From Euleptes europaea (lineage: Eukaryota > Chordata > Lepidosauria > Squamata > Sphaerodactylidae), in the NCBI RefSeq assembly GCF_029931775.1, contig NC_079312.1, forward strand, positions 132,541,872 through 132,605,871: DNA of 64,000 nucleotides, given 5' to 3'. This document shows positions 22,219 through 32,987 of this stretch, piece by piece. The position numbers and the translations under genes are program-made. The notes under the pieces are model-generated. The model worked only from the letters and a program-made list of their open reading frames with translations, was not told where the DNA came from and did no database searches. Numbering within the stretch: position 1 is the first letter of the stretch; each line of letters starts with the position of its first letter.

Positions 22219-22427
22219 TAGGGTTGCCAACCTCCAGGTAGTAGCAGTAGATCTCCTACTATTACAACTGATCTCCAGCCGATAGAGATTAGTTTGCCTG
22301 GAGAAAATGGCCACTTTGGCAATTGGACTCTATGGCATTCAAGTTCCTTCCCTCCCCAAACCCTGCCCTCCTCAGGCTCCACCCCAAAAACCTCCCACTG
22401 GTGGCGAAGAGGGACCTGGAAACCCTA
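22219..22427 (+). mobile_element. hAT-like MITE, family A
   Basis: A 209-bp element with TAGGGTTGCCA at the left and an imperfect complement (GGAAACCCTA) at the right. It is flanked by gctcctgc / cctcctgc, an 8-bp duplication with one change. It has no coding capacity, so an autonomous hAT presumably moved it. Confidence 0.9.
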
Positions 22428-22881
22428 CCTCCTGCAGTCTTGGCTTGCCAAATGCCTGTGTGTGAGAGAGATGCCCTTGATTTGCAACTCAAGGCAACTC
22501 GCCTTTTGCACAACTGAACCAGAGAGAGGCCTCTCTAATTAGGTACTGCATAAGCCAAGACAGCAGGATCCAGTTCCTTCCCATAAGTAGAGCAAGCTTG
22601 CAAACAGTCCCTGAAGACCTTTTTACTTGTCAATAACTCCCAGTATTTTAAAACGGAGCTTGCTTCCACAGGAAAAGTGTGTGGATTTGTAACAATTCCT
22701 TGAACGGGATAGCAGCTGCTGTTTTTGATCCATCGATTGTTGTGTTAAGAATTGAAGTTTTTTTCCTTTGCTTATTTGAAGCCCCTCCTCTTTATCCACA
22801 GAGGTAGTGACTTGTCCAAGGTTACCATATGAGCTTCATGGCAGAGTATGTGTTTCATCTTATTGCTTACATACCCAAAAT

Positions 22882-23025
22882 CTGTGGTGGTGGAAAGTGC
22901 TGTCAAGTCACAGTTGACTTACGGCAACCCGATAGGGTTTTCAAGGCAAGAGACAGACAGAGGTGGTTTGCCATTGCTTGCCTCTGCAGCGCGATCCTGG
23001 ACTTTCTTGGTGGTCTCCCATCTCT
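22882..23025 (-). mobile_element. 5S-rRNA-derived SINE, 3' part
   Basis: The minus strand reads 'gatgggagaccaccaagaaa', then the tail block ending in 'aactgtgacttgacagcac'. This is the downstream part of the 5S-type SINE found more fully at 34589-34972. The 5S promoter part is missing. Confidence 0.65.
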
Positions 23026-23039
23026 CTCTAAACAGGGCA

Positions 23040-23215
23040 TTTTAACCTTTTATGTTAGTTTCTTCTGCTATTGTGTAATCTGCTTGGTTTATTCTTCTGC
23101 ATACAATTAGTTTTTCATAGCTTGCAGTTCAATGCATTTTTTCTATGGTTGTGTGAACCACTTTGGAAGCATTTGGAAGGATGGGATAGAAATGTTTTAA
23201 TAAATGAAATTTAGG
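23040..23215 (+). mobile_element. LINE 3' UTR fragment
   Basis: The sequence ends 'gtgaaccactttggaagcat' and 'ttttaataaatgaaa', the common pattern of CR1/L2-type LINE tails. There is no coding remnant. Confidence 0.5.
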
Positions 23216-23430
23216 ACAAATAGTACAATCCTAAACAGAGATGGAAGTCAATGGGCTTAGAAGGGTATAATCCTGTTAGGGCTGCACTGTAAATTACTTG
23301 GAATATTCCATTGAAATCAGTGATAAGGCATTTAGGATGGGGAGGTAAATATTTTAGGATACAATCCTACATGTTTATATTGGAGTCCATTGAACTCAGT
23401 AGGGTTTACTTCTGAGTAAATATGCATAGG
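23216..23430. repeat. Short fold-back repeats ('aatcctaaacagag' type)
   Basis: Two adjoining fragments of hairpin-prone repeats common in sauropsids: 'acaatcctaaacagagatgg' with 'caatgggcttagaaggg', and 'attgaactcagtagggttta' with 'gcataggat'. Related pieces are at 5044-5100, 46555-46625 and 50886-51288. Confidence 0.6.
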
Positions 23431-24964
23431 ATCCAGATGTACAGCTGTTCCCATTTTATAGTTCTTTCCTGTACCTTCTTCAAGTTTTCGATGATAACTA
23501 GACCTTTTAAGCTGGGACAGACACATTATTCCTTAGGATGACACTCTAAATTTGTTACACAACATTGCAATGTGTTGTTTTATTTTATACCCTTCTTCTA
23601 ACAGTTCCTGACATTACTTGCCTTTTTGAGGCTTATCTGATGACTATATGGTACATCAAGTTGATAATTCCTGTGAGTTAACTTATCTATGACGATGATT
23701 TTCAGATGCCTTTTCTGCATGATGGTTTCTCAGCATTTTGGAACTGAAGATTTGTACTTCTCAACCTTGAATGTTATTTGCTACCTTCCTGCATTGTATC
23801 TTGTGAGACCTTTTATGAGATTGGTACTTATAGCCTGCCTTAGGCTTAGTATAGTGGCTTTTATCCATCATAATAAAATGATATGTCTGTCCATGGCAAT
23901 CATAACACATAAGAAAATAAAGTTAGGAATTTCAAAATTGGCTGCTAGGGTGATCATGGTTGTTACAGTGCCCAAAATGAAGGGAATCAGAACATCCAGG
24001 TGCAGATTATCGCCAGAACATCCCAGAGATATTTGCAATATAAGCAATGGTTTACTTGCTAGAAGCCAGGTAGGTGGAGGCAGCACAGACAGGGAATGTG
24101 GAGAATATCCCTTCCTTTACAAAACCAGGGGGCTTTAACAACTTCTCCGAGCTGTCATTAAAAAAACACTTATCTCTCTGTGACTGTAATTCCTTAGTCA
24201 GTGGTTGTCCCAGCAAATATTGAAAGTCTTTGAGGGATCTGTTTTTAGAGATTTCTGTCAAGATCAAAGTCTTTCTGAAAGCTGAAGCAAAGCCTCAGCT
24301 ACACAGATGGAAAATAAGGTGGGTGTTTAAATTCAGGAGTTCTAATTGATTATTTTTACAAAATAGTTAGCTGTTGTCAAACAAAATGGATTAAAATACC
24401 TATCAATATAGGAGAAAATATGGCCAAGCGCCACTTCCCAAGTAGCCTGCACAGCACACAAGGGCAGATCCACTATAAAATGATATTGTGAGTGCTGCAA
24501 ACTATGGGGTTGGCAAGTGAAGTGAGCAGGGACTGGCCTGTAATATTCGGTATAGCGTCTGTCAGCTCCACCTTGCTCAATAATCTGTCATCTTTTTTGG
24601 ACTAAGTTATGCCTAAATACAAATTACAGAGTTTTCAGGTTGGATTGGGGTCCACCACAAGGATTTTAAATCAGATGTGTGCGGCTTTTCCCCCACAAGG
24701 AACTCAGTTTTTAGGTTGCAGGGTCAGACATGGAACAGGATTGTGGCTCACAAGGAAAGGGTGCTTAAGACTTTTCCCTGGGCTCTATTCCCAATTGGAA
24801 ATGGTCCTGGGAGGCACCATTTGCCCTGTTGGGTCTCCATGTGTATTGACAGGGTATGTGTAGGTTTTCCCAACAAGACCAAAAGTCCTTATGGCAGATC
24901 TGGCTATGACCTGAGGAGTGTGTAATGTGTAGTTATGTAGGCTTTGTCTCAACTTAGCCTATAG
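23431..24964. other. Intergenic DNA, no gene seen
   Basis: AT-rich. I recognise no coding or RNA feature. Confidence 0.55.
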
Positions 24965-25303
24965 CAGGGGTGGGGAACGTCAGGCCCAGGGGCCGTGTCA
25001 GGCCCGTGAAATCATTTGGTCTGGCCCTTTGTGGGTCCTGGCAGATCTCTAGCTCAGAAGGATCTAAGACTGGCAATCCGCCCCCTCCCGCGGACAGGAA
25101 TAGCCTCTATTCAAGGCAGATGTGAGTTTGCTTTGCTGAGAAAAGAAACCTTCCCTCCCTTGCAGAAGAGTCATTAGCTATGGAGCTGCTAGGACCGCCC
25201 AACAAACTGTGTTAACCCTTTCCCACCCAGGCCGTGGAGAAACATATTCCCTCTGTACTACAAGAGGGCTGGGGGCGGAAGTGGCAACAATGGAAGGGTT
25301 AAA

Positions 25304-25495
25304 TAGGGTTGCCAGGTCCCTCTTCGCAACCGGCGGGAGATTTTGGGGGCGGAGCCTGAAGAGGGCAGGGTTTGGGGAGGGACTTCAATGCCATAGAGTT
25401 CAATTGCCAAAGCAGCCATTTTTCTCCAGGTGATCTGATCTCTATCGGCTGGAGATCAGTTGAATTAGCAGGAGATCTCCTGCTACTACCTGGCA
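25304..25495 (-). mobile_element. hAT-like MITE, family A, nested in the Pack-hAT
   Basis: TAGGGTTGCCAGG starts the element, and a perfect 8-bp duplication gggttaaa lies at 25296-25303 and 25496-25503. The right end stops at TGGCA, without the last six bases of the usual terminus, so that end has eroded. It inserted after the host hAT element formed. Confidence 0.88.
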
Positions 25496-25613
25496 GGGTT
25501 AAAGGGGGCAGGGCCAGAATGCGGGGGGGGGGGGTAGTTCTTAGCCAGTGTGTCCTCATTTCATCCCTGCAGGCAGAGGTAGCAGGCGCCGGCTGTAGAA
25601 TCTGACCCTGACC

Positions 25614-25691
25614 ATGCAGAGCAGGAGCAACTCCGGCGTGTGGCTGGACAGCTACTCCCGGCTGGTGCAACAGACCATCCTGTGCTACCAG
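25614..25691 (+). pseudogene. PHKA2-like first coding exon (captured fragment)
   Basis: An ATG opens a 26-codon frame ([12 protein letters not shown]..., ending [11 protein letters not shown]), directly followed by a GTGGGC splice donor. Human PHKA2 exon 1 encodes the same 26 residues apart from positions 2, 10, 13 and 15, and also stops at CYQ. PHKA1 is less similar at the end. The intact gene encodes the glucoamylase-like regulatory alpha subunit of phosphorylase kinase. Here no further PHKA exon follows and the piece lies inside hAT termini. It is therefore a captured fragment, not a gene. Two of the four changes (Arg CGG to Gln CAG and to Trp TGG) are CpG-type decay. Whether it is transcribed is unknown. 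Confidence 0.85.
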
Positions 25692-25894
25692 GTGGGCAAG
25701 TGCACCACCGGTTGGATGCCTGCCTGCTTGCCCGTGCCGGGGGGGTCATCTGGGTCAGCTGCCTGCTTGGGGCTTGGTTGGCTAATTTTTAAGTTGATAA
25801 TTTTGTATGGCCCGCGAATGATGTTATAAATGGTCCTTGGCGGAAAAAAGGTTCTCCACTCCTGGCCGATAGGATGGACTTCTGTCACATATTC

Positions 25895-25990
25895 TTCATT
25901 TTATTTATTTGTTTCTTTTTATCCCACTTTCCTCCCCAATGGGTACCCAAAGTGGCTAACAATTTAAAACAAAACAAAACCACACACACA
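25895..25990 (-). mobile_element. Retroposon tail in reverse orientation
   Basis: 'tttatttatttgtttctttt' followed by 'atcccactttcctccccaat' is the reverse of the usual 'attggggagaaaggcgggat...aaataaa' tail shared by family 2 SINEs and their partner LINE. A CA run follows. Confidence 0.55.
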
Positions 25991-26267
25991 GCAGGAGAGG
26001 GAGGTGGAGAAGTCTTTTGAATGCCATGCAGGACTTACTTCTCTTCTAGCTGCTCTTCTGCCGAGCTTCAGGCTATGAGCTGAAGGATAAGAGCCGTTTG
26101 GCTTGAACCTCTGGCCACAGCCAGGTTTTAAGCACTTGTGAGCAAAGAGAACAAACTCAGCCAGATGCTATTAGCTGCTGCTTGGCCAGTTAGCTAGCCG
26201 GATCTTTCCCAGTTCTTTTTCAGCTATGGGCTGCTCTTGAAGACAAATCAGACACTTTAGTGGGTAC

Positions 26268-26810
26268 AAAAATGCAGCTGCTGGTCTTTTGAATGTGGCG
26301 GGTTGCTCTGAACATATTACTCGTATTCTTAAAGAACTTATTTGGTTGCCTGTTTGCTTTCTGGTTCTTATTTTTAAAGACCTTCACAACCCACATAGCT
26401 GAAGGATCGCATTCGCTTCTCCTTATATGAATTCATTCACCAATTACATTCCTTGCATCAGTTCCTTGCAGCTATCATCCCTGCCCATTCTGAGCTTTCT
26501 TGGTCTGCTTTTATTGAATGGCTTGCTGGAGAAGATGAGGAAGACACCACCTATATCAGTTTTTAGAAAAGTTGCTCTTTTTCAAAGGGTACTTCTATTG
26601 AAATTGTTGCTAGTTGTGGTGTTCTTTCAAACATATCTTTACTTGATTGAATTGATGTGATTAGATGTCAGTGTCTTTTTTTTATACCCTATTGAGGACA
26701 TTAACGTTCTACTAACTTAATTTGTGATGCCTGTAGACATACTGGCCTGTGAACCACTTTGAGCTTCTTCTGGGAAAGCTGGGTTATAAATATTTCAGTT
26801 TATATTATAT
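26268..26810 (+). mobile_element. CR1/L2-group LINE 3' fragment (old)
   Basis: The + strand reads HITRILKELIWLPV and VLIFKDLHNPHS, typical of the region near the ORF2 C-terminus of CR1/L2-type LINEs. A 3' UTR follows, ending 'gtgaaccactttgagcttct...ggttataaat'. It carries many interruptions. Confidence 0.65.
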
Positions 26811-27165
26811 GTAGGTGTGCTCAAGGTGTTTTGCTGCCACCTTGCCCGGAAGCTAGAGTGCACCTTGCCCACACCCTTCTTACTTTTTAGCTGCCTCTGC
26901 TCTCTTTTAAAAATAGCCTGGCAAGCTACACATAAGGGGCTTCCTAAACGCTATTGAGATTACTTCCTCTTCTGAGTGTCTGACCACCATTTTAGTTGCA
27001 GCATGCCACCAGAAAAGGAGGTAAAACTCTTGCAAGAAGAAGGAATGTTACAAGAAGTCAGGAGTCCGTGTGCATAGCTTGCTGCTTTCAAGGATGCCTG
27101 GTGGGGTGTGTAAGAGAGGAGACAAGGAGGGTTATTGCCTCTGGTTTCTGGCTGAGGGTGATGGG

Positions 27166-27600
27166 TAGGATTGCCAACCTCCAGGTGGGACCTAGAGATC
27201 TCCAGGAATTACAACTGATCTCCAGACTCCAGAGATCAGTTCCTCTGGAGGTAGGGTTGCCAACCTTCAGGTACTAGCTGGGGACCTCCTGCTAGTACAA
27301 CTGATCTCCAGCCAATAGAGATCAGTTAACCTGGAGAAAATGGCCACTTTGGCAATTGGACTCTATGGCATTGAAGTCCCTCCCCTTCCCAAACCCTGCC
27401 CTCCTCAGGCTCCGCCCCAAAAACCTCCTGCCGATGGTGAAGAGGGAGCTGGCAACCCTACCTGGAGGACACGGCAGATTTGGAGGATGGATTCTATGAT
27501 ATCACATCCCTGCTAAAATCCCTTCCCTCCCCAAGCACTGCCCTACCAAGGCTCCACTTCCAAATCTCCAGAAATTTCCCAACCCAGAGCTGGCAACCCA
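27166..27600 (+). mobile_element. hAT-like MITE, family A subtype 2, split by another copy
   Basis: The outer element starts TAGGATTGCCAACC and ends TGGCAACCCA. It belongs to the longer-diverged subtype ('gggacctagagatctccagg', also seen at 63405). It is interrupted at 27252-27460 by a family A MITE. No clear target duplication remains around the outer copy, which fits its greater age. Confidence 0.8.
27252..27460 (+). mobile_element. hAT-like MITE, family A (inner copy)
   Basis: 209 bp with perfect TAGGGTTGCCA...TGGCAACCCTA ends, flanked by tctggagg / cctggagg (7 of 8). Confidence 0.92.
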
Positions 27601-28352
27601 AATAACAGGTGATCAGCTTCCTGGCTAAAGGACAAGGCAGGGGGTTGCTGTACCTGCCTCAAGTTGCTTCATTACACAGGGGCCCTGATTATATGAAAAC
27701 ACCCAACTCAGTTCCTTTCCCTGATCATTTTGTTGTGAAAACATTCCTCTTCAGCTCTGCCTTATTTGTTTGTTTGTTTGTTTTTTGGATTTATAGTTCA
27801 TGCGCACCTTGGAATTAAATTCCTGGCAGGGGACTCCCAGAACACATCTGTTAAAAGTCCAAGTGGGGCAGACATGGACTTCAACTGTATAAAAGCATAA
27901 TCTGGATTTCATTAGCTTTGGGAAATGTTGTTGGTCTCTAATGTGCTATAGGCCTTGAATTCTGTAAGACAAAGATATACGTGAAACTCACTGACTTTGG
28001 GAATTTTGCTGAAAGCATGTCTTTATAGTTAAAAACACACACACATAAAACTCCCTAATGATATTTACATACCTTTTCAGTACAGGCCTTAAATCATATA
28101 CGTTAAAAAAGTAATCCTGATGGTAGCTGTTGTTGCTAACAGCTCCATTTAACTCACTGGCCTGGCTGAATCATATAAATCAAATGGTTTGAAAAGGACG
28201 TCAAATGGATGTTTTGGCATCAGAGCATGAGTGGAACTATTGTGGCTTCTTTTCTCCATTCCATTCTTATAAAAATCCATAAATTCAGTTCAGTATAAGT
28301 AATCTAAAATGTTTCTAAGTCAGCACATGCAGTTCATGCTCATTAACAAGAC
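27601..28352. other. Intergenic DNA, no gene seen
   Basis: It contains a short (TTTG)n run at about 27767-27784. I recognise nothing else. Confidence 0.55.
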
Positions 28353-28538
28353 TAGGGTTGTAGCTCTGGAATCTGAGGAAGGTGGGGTTTGGGGAGGGGA
28401 GGCACTTCCATTTGGTATACTGCCATAGAGTGCACCTTCCAAAGTGACCATTTGCTCCAGGTTAATTGATCTCTGTCACCCAAAGATAATTTGCAATCCA
28501 GGAGATCTCCAGCCACTTCCTGGAGGTTGGCAACCCTA
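28353..28538 (-). mobile_element. hAT-like MITE, family A subtype (diverged)
   Basis: 186 bp, TAGGGTTGTAG...TTGGCAACCCTA, flanked by aacaagac / aacaaggc (7 of 8). Confidence 0.85.
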
Positions 28539-28629
28539 AACAAGGCCTACAACCAACACATCCTCCTAAAACTAATTGGAAAATATTGGCTAGTCTGCAA
28601 GAGACATGATTGCTGTGTCCTATGATGAC

Positions 28630-28839
28630 TAGGGTTGCCAGGTCCCTCTTCGCCACCAGCGGGAGGTTTTTGGGGTGGAGCCTGAAGAGAGCGGCATTTG
28701 GGGAGGGGAGGGACTTCAATGCCATAGAGTCCAATTGCCAAAGCAGCCATTTTCTCCAGGTGAACTGATCTCTATCGGCCTGAGATAGAGTGGTAATGGC
28801 AGGAGATTTTCAGCTCGTACTTGGAAGTTGACAACCCTA
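28630..28839 (-). mobile_element. hAT-like MITE, family A
   Basis: 210 bp with TAGGGTTGCCAGG...GACAACCCTA ends and a perfect 8-bp target duplication atgatgac (28622-28629, 28840-28847). Confidence 0.93.
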
Positions 28840-28847
28840 ATGATGAC

Positions 28848-29773
28848 ACTAACACAGATCCCATTGCACTTACGTCTCAGCCCACTGGAACTAAATTGGT
28901 GGGGAAATTCAATCAGGATTGGGGCTAGCAGAATTACTGTCCTCCTGCTCTTCGAGAACTGCATCCTCAGCAAAGAAAATGATAGTGGGGCTAGTTTTGT
29001 CATCTATACAGCTTGATGGCTAATTTTACAAACCTGTCTCTAGAGGGTGCCCCATGCACTCCACTGGTTCTGACGTCCCGTGTTTGGGGATGTGTACGAA
29101 TTCCTAAGGCCCTGGCCCCCCTGGAGACCAGGCTGCTTAGCTGTGCTTATGTAGAGCTCATCGGAAGGTACTTGGAATGTCAGTAAGTCCTCCCTGTGTC
29201 TCAGGACAGTATGGCCACCAGCAGGAAAACCATTCCAGGGGAATCTAGACCACTATCTGACTAGTACTATCACTAGGATATCCCCTGTTGCCATGGGAGC
29301 CCATCCGTCACCGGTGGCGAGCGCACCATTCTTTATTACTATGAGAAAATGTCAATGCATTTGATCTTTTGCCCTGCGTTGTGGGGTAATGGGGTCCAGG
29401 CGTGCTATGGGAGGAGGCGGTAAAACAGTGTCCAGAAAACCGCTTCCCTTTGTTCTTCGTGCTGTAGGCTCTGGCAAGGAGCTGACAAAAACGAATTTCC
29501 ATGAATACACCTCACCTTGGGGTGGGAAATACAAGGAGTAATGAGGAGACACCGATGGTGGGATATTTAAGGCCAGGTCTTTCAAGGCGTGATTAAAGGG
29601 GCATGAAAATAGCGTCAGTATTCCTACATGAAAGGAACTGGGGTGGGTGGGGGAGACAACTGCTTCAGTTTTTTCTGAAAAGGGAGTATTTCTGGGGCCA
29701 TGTCATGATTGCAAAGGCCTGGCCTACATCATGGACAATTGGGTGAAAAAGGTCAGAGCACCCCATGCATTGA
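28848..29773. other. Intergenic DNA, no gene seen
   Basis: No recognisable gene or named repeat. Confidence 0.5.
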
Positions 29774-29982
29774 TAAGGTTGCCAGGCCCCTCTTCGCCAC
29801 CTGCGGGAGGTTTTGGGGGTGGAGCATGAGGAGGGCGGGGTTTGGGGAGGGGAGGGATTTCAATGCCATAGAGTCCAATTGCCAAAGTGGCCATTTTCTC
29901 CAGGTGAGCTGATCTCTATCGGCTGGAGATCAGTTGTAATAGCAGCAGATCTCCAGCTAGTACTTGAAGGTTGGCAACCCTA
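29774..29982 (-). mobile_element. hAT-like MITE, family A
   Basis: 209 bp with TAAGGTTGCCAGG...TTGGCAACCCTA ends and a perfect 8-bp duplication tgcattga (29766-29773, 29983-29990). Confidence 0.93.
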
Positions 29983-30267
29983 TGCATTGATGAGAAGGAA
30001 TGTCTGCTAGGATCCTCCTGTCCTGTGTTTGGAGTCTATCCGGACTGAGAAATCTCCACTGGAGGGGTTGTTATGTAAGGTTCTGTCTGCGCTCGGAGAC
30101 TGTCGCTAAGTGGCTGCCTGAGGCTCGCTGCCACTCACATGACAGGCGAGAGCGCCGGGGGGTGCGCTGCTCTTTGGGCTGTAACATATCCTGCCAGCTC
30201 CACTCAGTGTGCCAGCTGAGATGTGGCTCCCTTCATTGGGCACAATTACACAGGGTGGTTGGGGGAC

Positions 30268-30448
30268 AGGGTTACCAACTGGCCTGGCGAAAAATGTCCT
30301 GTCCCATTAAGAGACTGAATGTGTGGAAATGGGCAGCTGCAGCTTTTCATGGCAAGGAGGTTAATAATGTCATCTGATAAATGATATCCCATTAAGCCTC
30401 TGTTAAAAGGACTTGGCATTTTTTTCTTCAGGCTGTTAGTAGCTCTAG
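30268..30448 (+). mobile_element. hAT-like MITE, family B
   Basis: 181 bp, the same length and plan as 2753-2933 (AGGGTTACCAACTGGCCTGG at the left). Flanked by tgggggac / tgggggat (7 of 8). Confidence 0.75.
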
Positions 30449-30605
30449 TGGGGGATACAGGCAATATGTGCTAATTGTGCATTATTAGTGCTAGGAGTGT
30501 AATGTCCACCTGTATGCCTATTCTTCAGGTTCCAGGATCTGGACTGAGAAATCACCGGATGGGTTGTTATGTAAGGTTCTGTCTTCACTTGGAGAAGGTC
30601 ATTAA

Positions 30606-31020
30606 GTGGAGGAGATGGTCCTTGGGCCAGAGTACCTGAAGACCCGTCTCCTCCCATACTATCCAGCCCACCAGTTAAGATTTGCCTCTCAAACCCTGCT
30701 CTCTGTGCCGCTGTCTTCAGAGGTGAGGCGGGTGGTGACAAGAGACAGGGCATTTTCTGTGGTGGCACCTCTGGAACACCCCCACCCTTGGGGCTCACCC
30801 GGTGCTTGCTTTACTTTCTTTTAGGCAATGGGCCCAAACACATCTTTTTACCTAGGCTTTTAATTAGAGGTTTTATCTTAATGGTCTGCTTCTGTTTTAT
30901 CGGTCGTTTTTATGTTTATGTCTAATGGCGTGTTTGTAATATTGTGGCATGGTTTTAAGCTGCCTCAAGCAAGACTCTGAAGAGGTGACATTGGACATAG
31001 AAATAACCTAAATAAATAAT
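30606..31020 (+). mobile_element. LINE ORF2 end and 3' UTR (CR1/L2 group)
   Basis: The + strand reads TRLLPYYPAHQLRFASQTLL and then RDRAFSVVAP, a motif set seen near the ORF2 C-terminus of these LINEs. It is followed by a 3' UTR ending in 'aataacctaaataaataa'. It is 5'-truncated and diverged. Confidence 0.7.
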
Positions 31021-32778
31021 ATGGTCAGTAGCTAGCCTTAGGTAACACTGTAGGGATTCACATCAGCCAGAGCTAAGAGCTTGTCTCCATGTGTACTTAT
31101 TGGTCCTTGTTTCAACTCTTTAGCTAAGGGCTAAATCTACAATGCTAATGTCCTGCCTGCATTTGTGGTACAGTGCCATGGTCTTAGTTTTATTCTAAAC
31201 AGCCTGCTAACTCCACCACCAACAGCCAGCCAGGTAATACAAAGAATAATTCCTTCCTTGCTCACTTTTGATCTTCAAGACCACAGAACTACAGGTATGT
31301 GTTTCCCCCTGGCTCCAATGCGGGGCTCCCTCAGGCCTTTAAAAGGTGACAAACATGGGAACAGCCCTGTGAGTAGAGAGATTCTTACTTATTTTGCTAC
31401 TGCCAGTCTTGCATGGAGGCAGAAGGCTTGGTGCATATTCTGGAGATGCTGGCTACCACTGTGTTCCAGAAGGCCAGTAACCTTCAAAATGCTAGGCAAT
31501 CCAAAAGTGAACAAAACCGACAATGAAAATATGCAATGGAGGGATACTTGGTTGTCATGAGAATGCAGTGTTTTGGGGGTGGGAGATAGGGGAACCTGAG
31601 GGTGGCAGGTAGAACAGGGTGTGTTTCATAGGGCAGGTACAAATGCATCTTTTTTGGGTGTGATTGTTGGGAATTATACTGACACCTGAGTGAGTGAGCC
31701 ATCCATACTTTGCGCCTGACCTGTCAGCTGTATTTACCTTCTCATAAAGTGCCTTTGTGCTCTAGCAATTTGCTTCAATTAGGCTCATTATCTCTGCAAG
31801 AGGCGGCTGGTGATGGCAACAGCTCCACAGGGGTAGGTGGGAGACAGCAGCTCTGTCTGTGCCCCTTGCTCATCAGGGCCACGCACAGATGGCTGGACTG
31901 GCCCTGGTGTCTGTCCTCAACTGCCCTTGGGCTTGAGGGTGGGAAGGGGCAGGAAAACAGTGAGCCAGACAAGTGCTGCTATTGTGTTTCCCCCTCTTGA
32001 TCAAGTAATCTATCAAGTTATCTGTTGGGCTTGTGTTTTCTCTTTCTTCACAGCCTGATCTTGGCATAGTGGGAGCAGCAAACGCTGGCATGCTGAAGTG
32101 AGGCTTGATCTAATTGTGATGCTGCCAGGCAAGAGAAAACTATCCTGAGAAGCAGATACTGTGTTACCTGCTGTCAAGCAGATTGGTCAATTGTGTGAGA
32201 GATGTGGCAACTTTTTTAGTGTCGGGAAAAATAATAATTTCATTACCCCCTTTTTTAAAAGTTTGAAATGGTAGATGAATAGCCAATGGCTGTTAAATCT
32301 ATGGAAAGAAACCTATCCATTAGGCAGCAATATGTTTAAACTGGCTGCTACCTGTGCAAAGCAGCTATGCGTGCTTAGCTAGCATGACTGTTAGAAAGGT
32401 GTAGCTGCTTTGTACAGGTAGCAGCCCAGTTGAAATGACATTCCTGGACCTTTGCAAACTTGCACAGGTAAGTTATTTTGTCTCACCGGCATTACTTTTA
32501 AATCAGGCCTTAAGCTGGTCTACACATGCAGCAGTGTGAAGTGGGTGGCAGGATGGCGAGGTGGTAACGCGGACTCTACCACTTTATACCTCAGGGGAAT
32601 TAAAAATTTGAAGACGCTCTCTGAGGAGCTTGTGAACTACCTCAAATCCTCTAAGAACTTCCTCCTGATAGACCCCATCTGTACTCCAGCAACAGCTGTG
32701 ATCCTATGTGAATAGTAGCTTGCCTGTGCAGGATGAACAAAGTTTTAAAATTATCAGCTGTGCTACAGGCATGCAGAA
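31021..32778. other. Intergenic DNA, no gene seen
   Basis: Nothing recognisable. A near-inverted pair around 32336-32425 ('ctgctacctgtgcaaagcag' and 'gctgctttgtacaggtagca') could fold into a hairpin. Confidence 0.5.
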
Positions 32779-32987
32779 TAGGGTTGCCAACCTCCAGGTA
32801 CTAGCTGGAGACCTTCTGCTTTTACAACTGATCTCCAGCTGATAGAGATCAGTTCACCTGGGGAAAATGGCCGCTTTGGTAATTGGACTAAATGGCATTG
32901 AAGTCCTTCCCCTTCCCAAACCCCACCCTCCTCAGGCTCTGCCCCAAAAACCTCCCACTGGTGGAGAAGAGGGGCTTGGCAACCCCA
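32779..32987 (+). mobile_element. hAT-like MITE, family A
   Basis: 209 bp, TAGGGTTGCCAACC at the left and TTGGCAACCCCA at the right. No target duplication is recognisable now. Confidence 0.88.

Larger units (their letters stand above)
24965..25864. mobile_element. Non-autonomous hAT element carrying a captured PHKA exon ('Pack-hAT')
   Basis: Inverted ends CAGGGGTGGGGAAC (left) and CAGGAGTGGAGAAC (complement of right, 12 of 14) are flanked by gcctatag / gccgatag, an 8-bp duplication with one mismatch. Both are hallmarks of hAT transposons. The subterminal parts carry matching 'ggcccgtgaaatcattt' and 'catcattcgcgggcc' blocks. The 900-bp body encodes no transposase. It contains a nested MITE (25304-25495) and, at 25614-25691, what looks like exon 1 of a phosphorylase kinase alpha gene with its splice donor. 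The rest is internal hAT sequence or flanking host DNA, and I cannot place the capture borders. Confidence 0.85.

Noticed and set aside
32452-32715. A frame reading LRGIKNLKTLSEELVNYLKS
   Set aside because: It looks protein-like in composition but has no acceptor/donor context or family that I can name.
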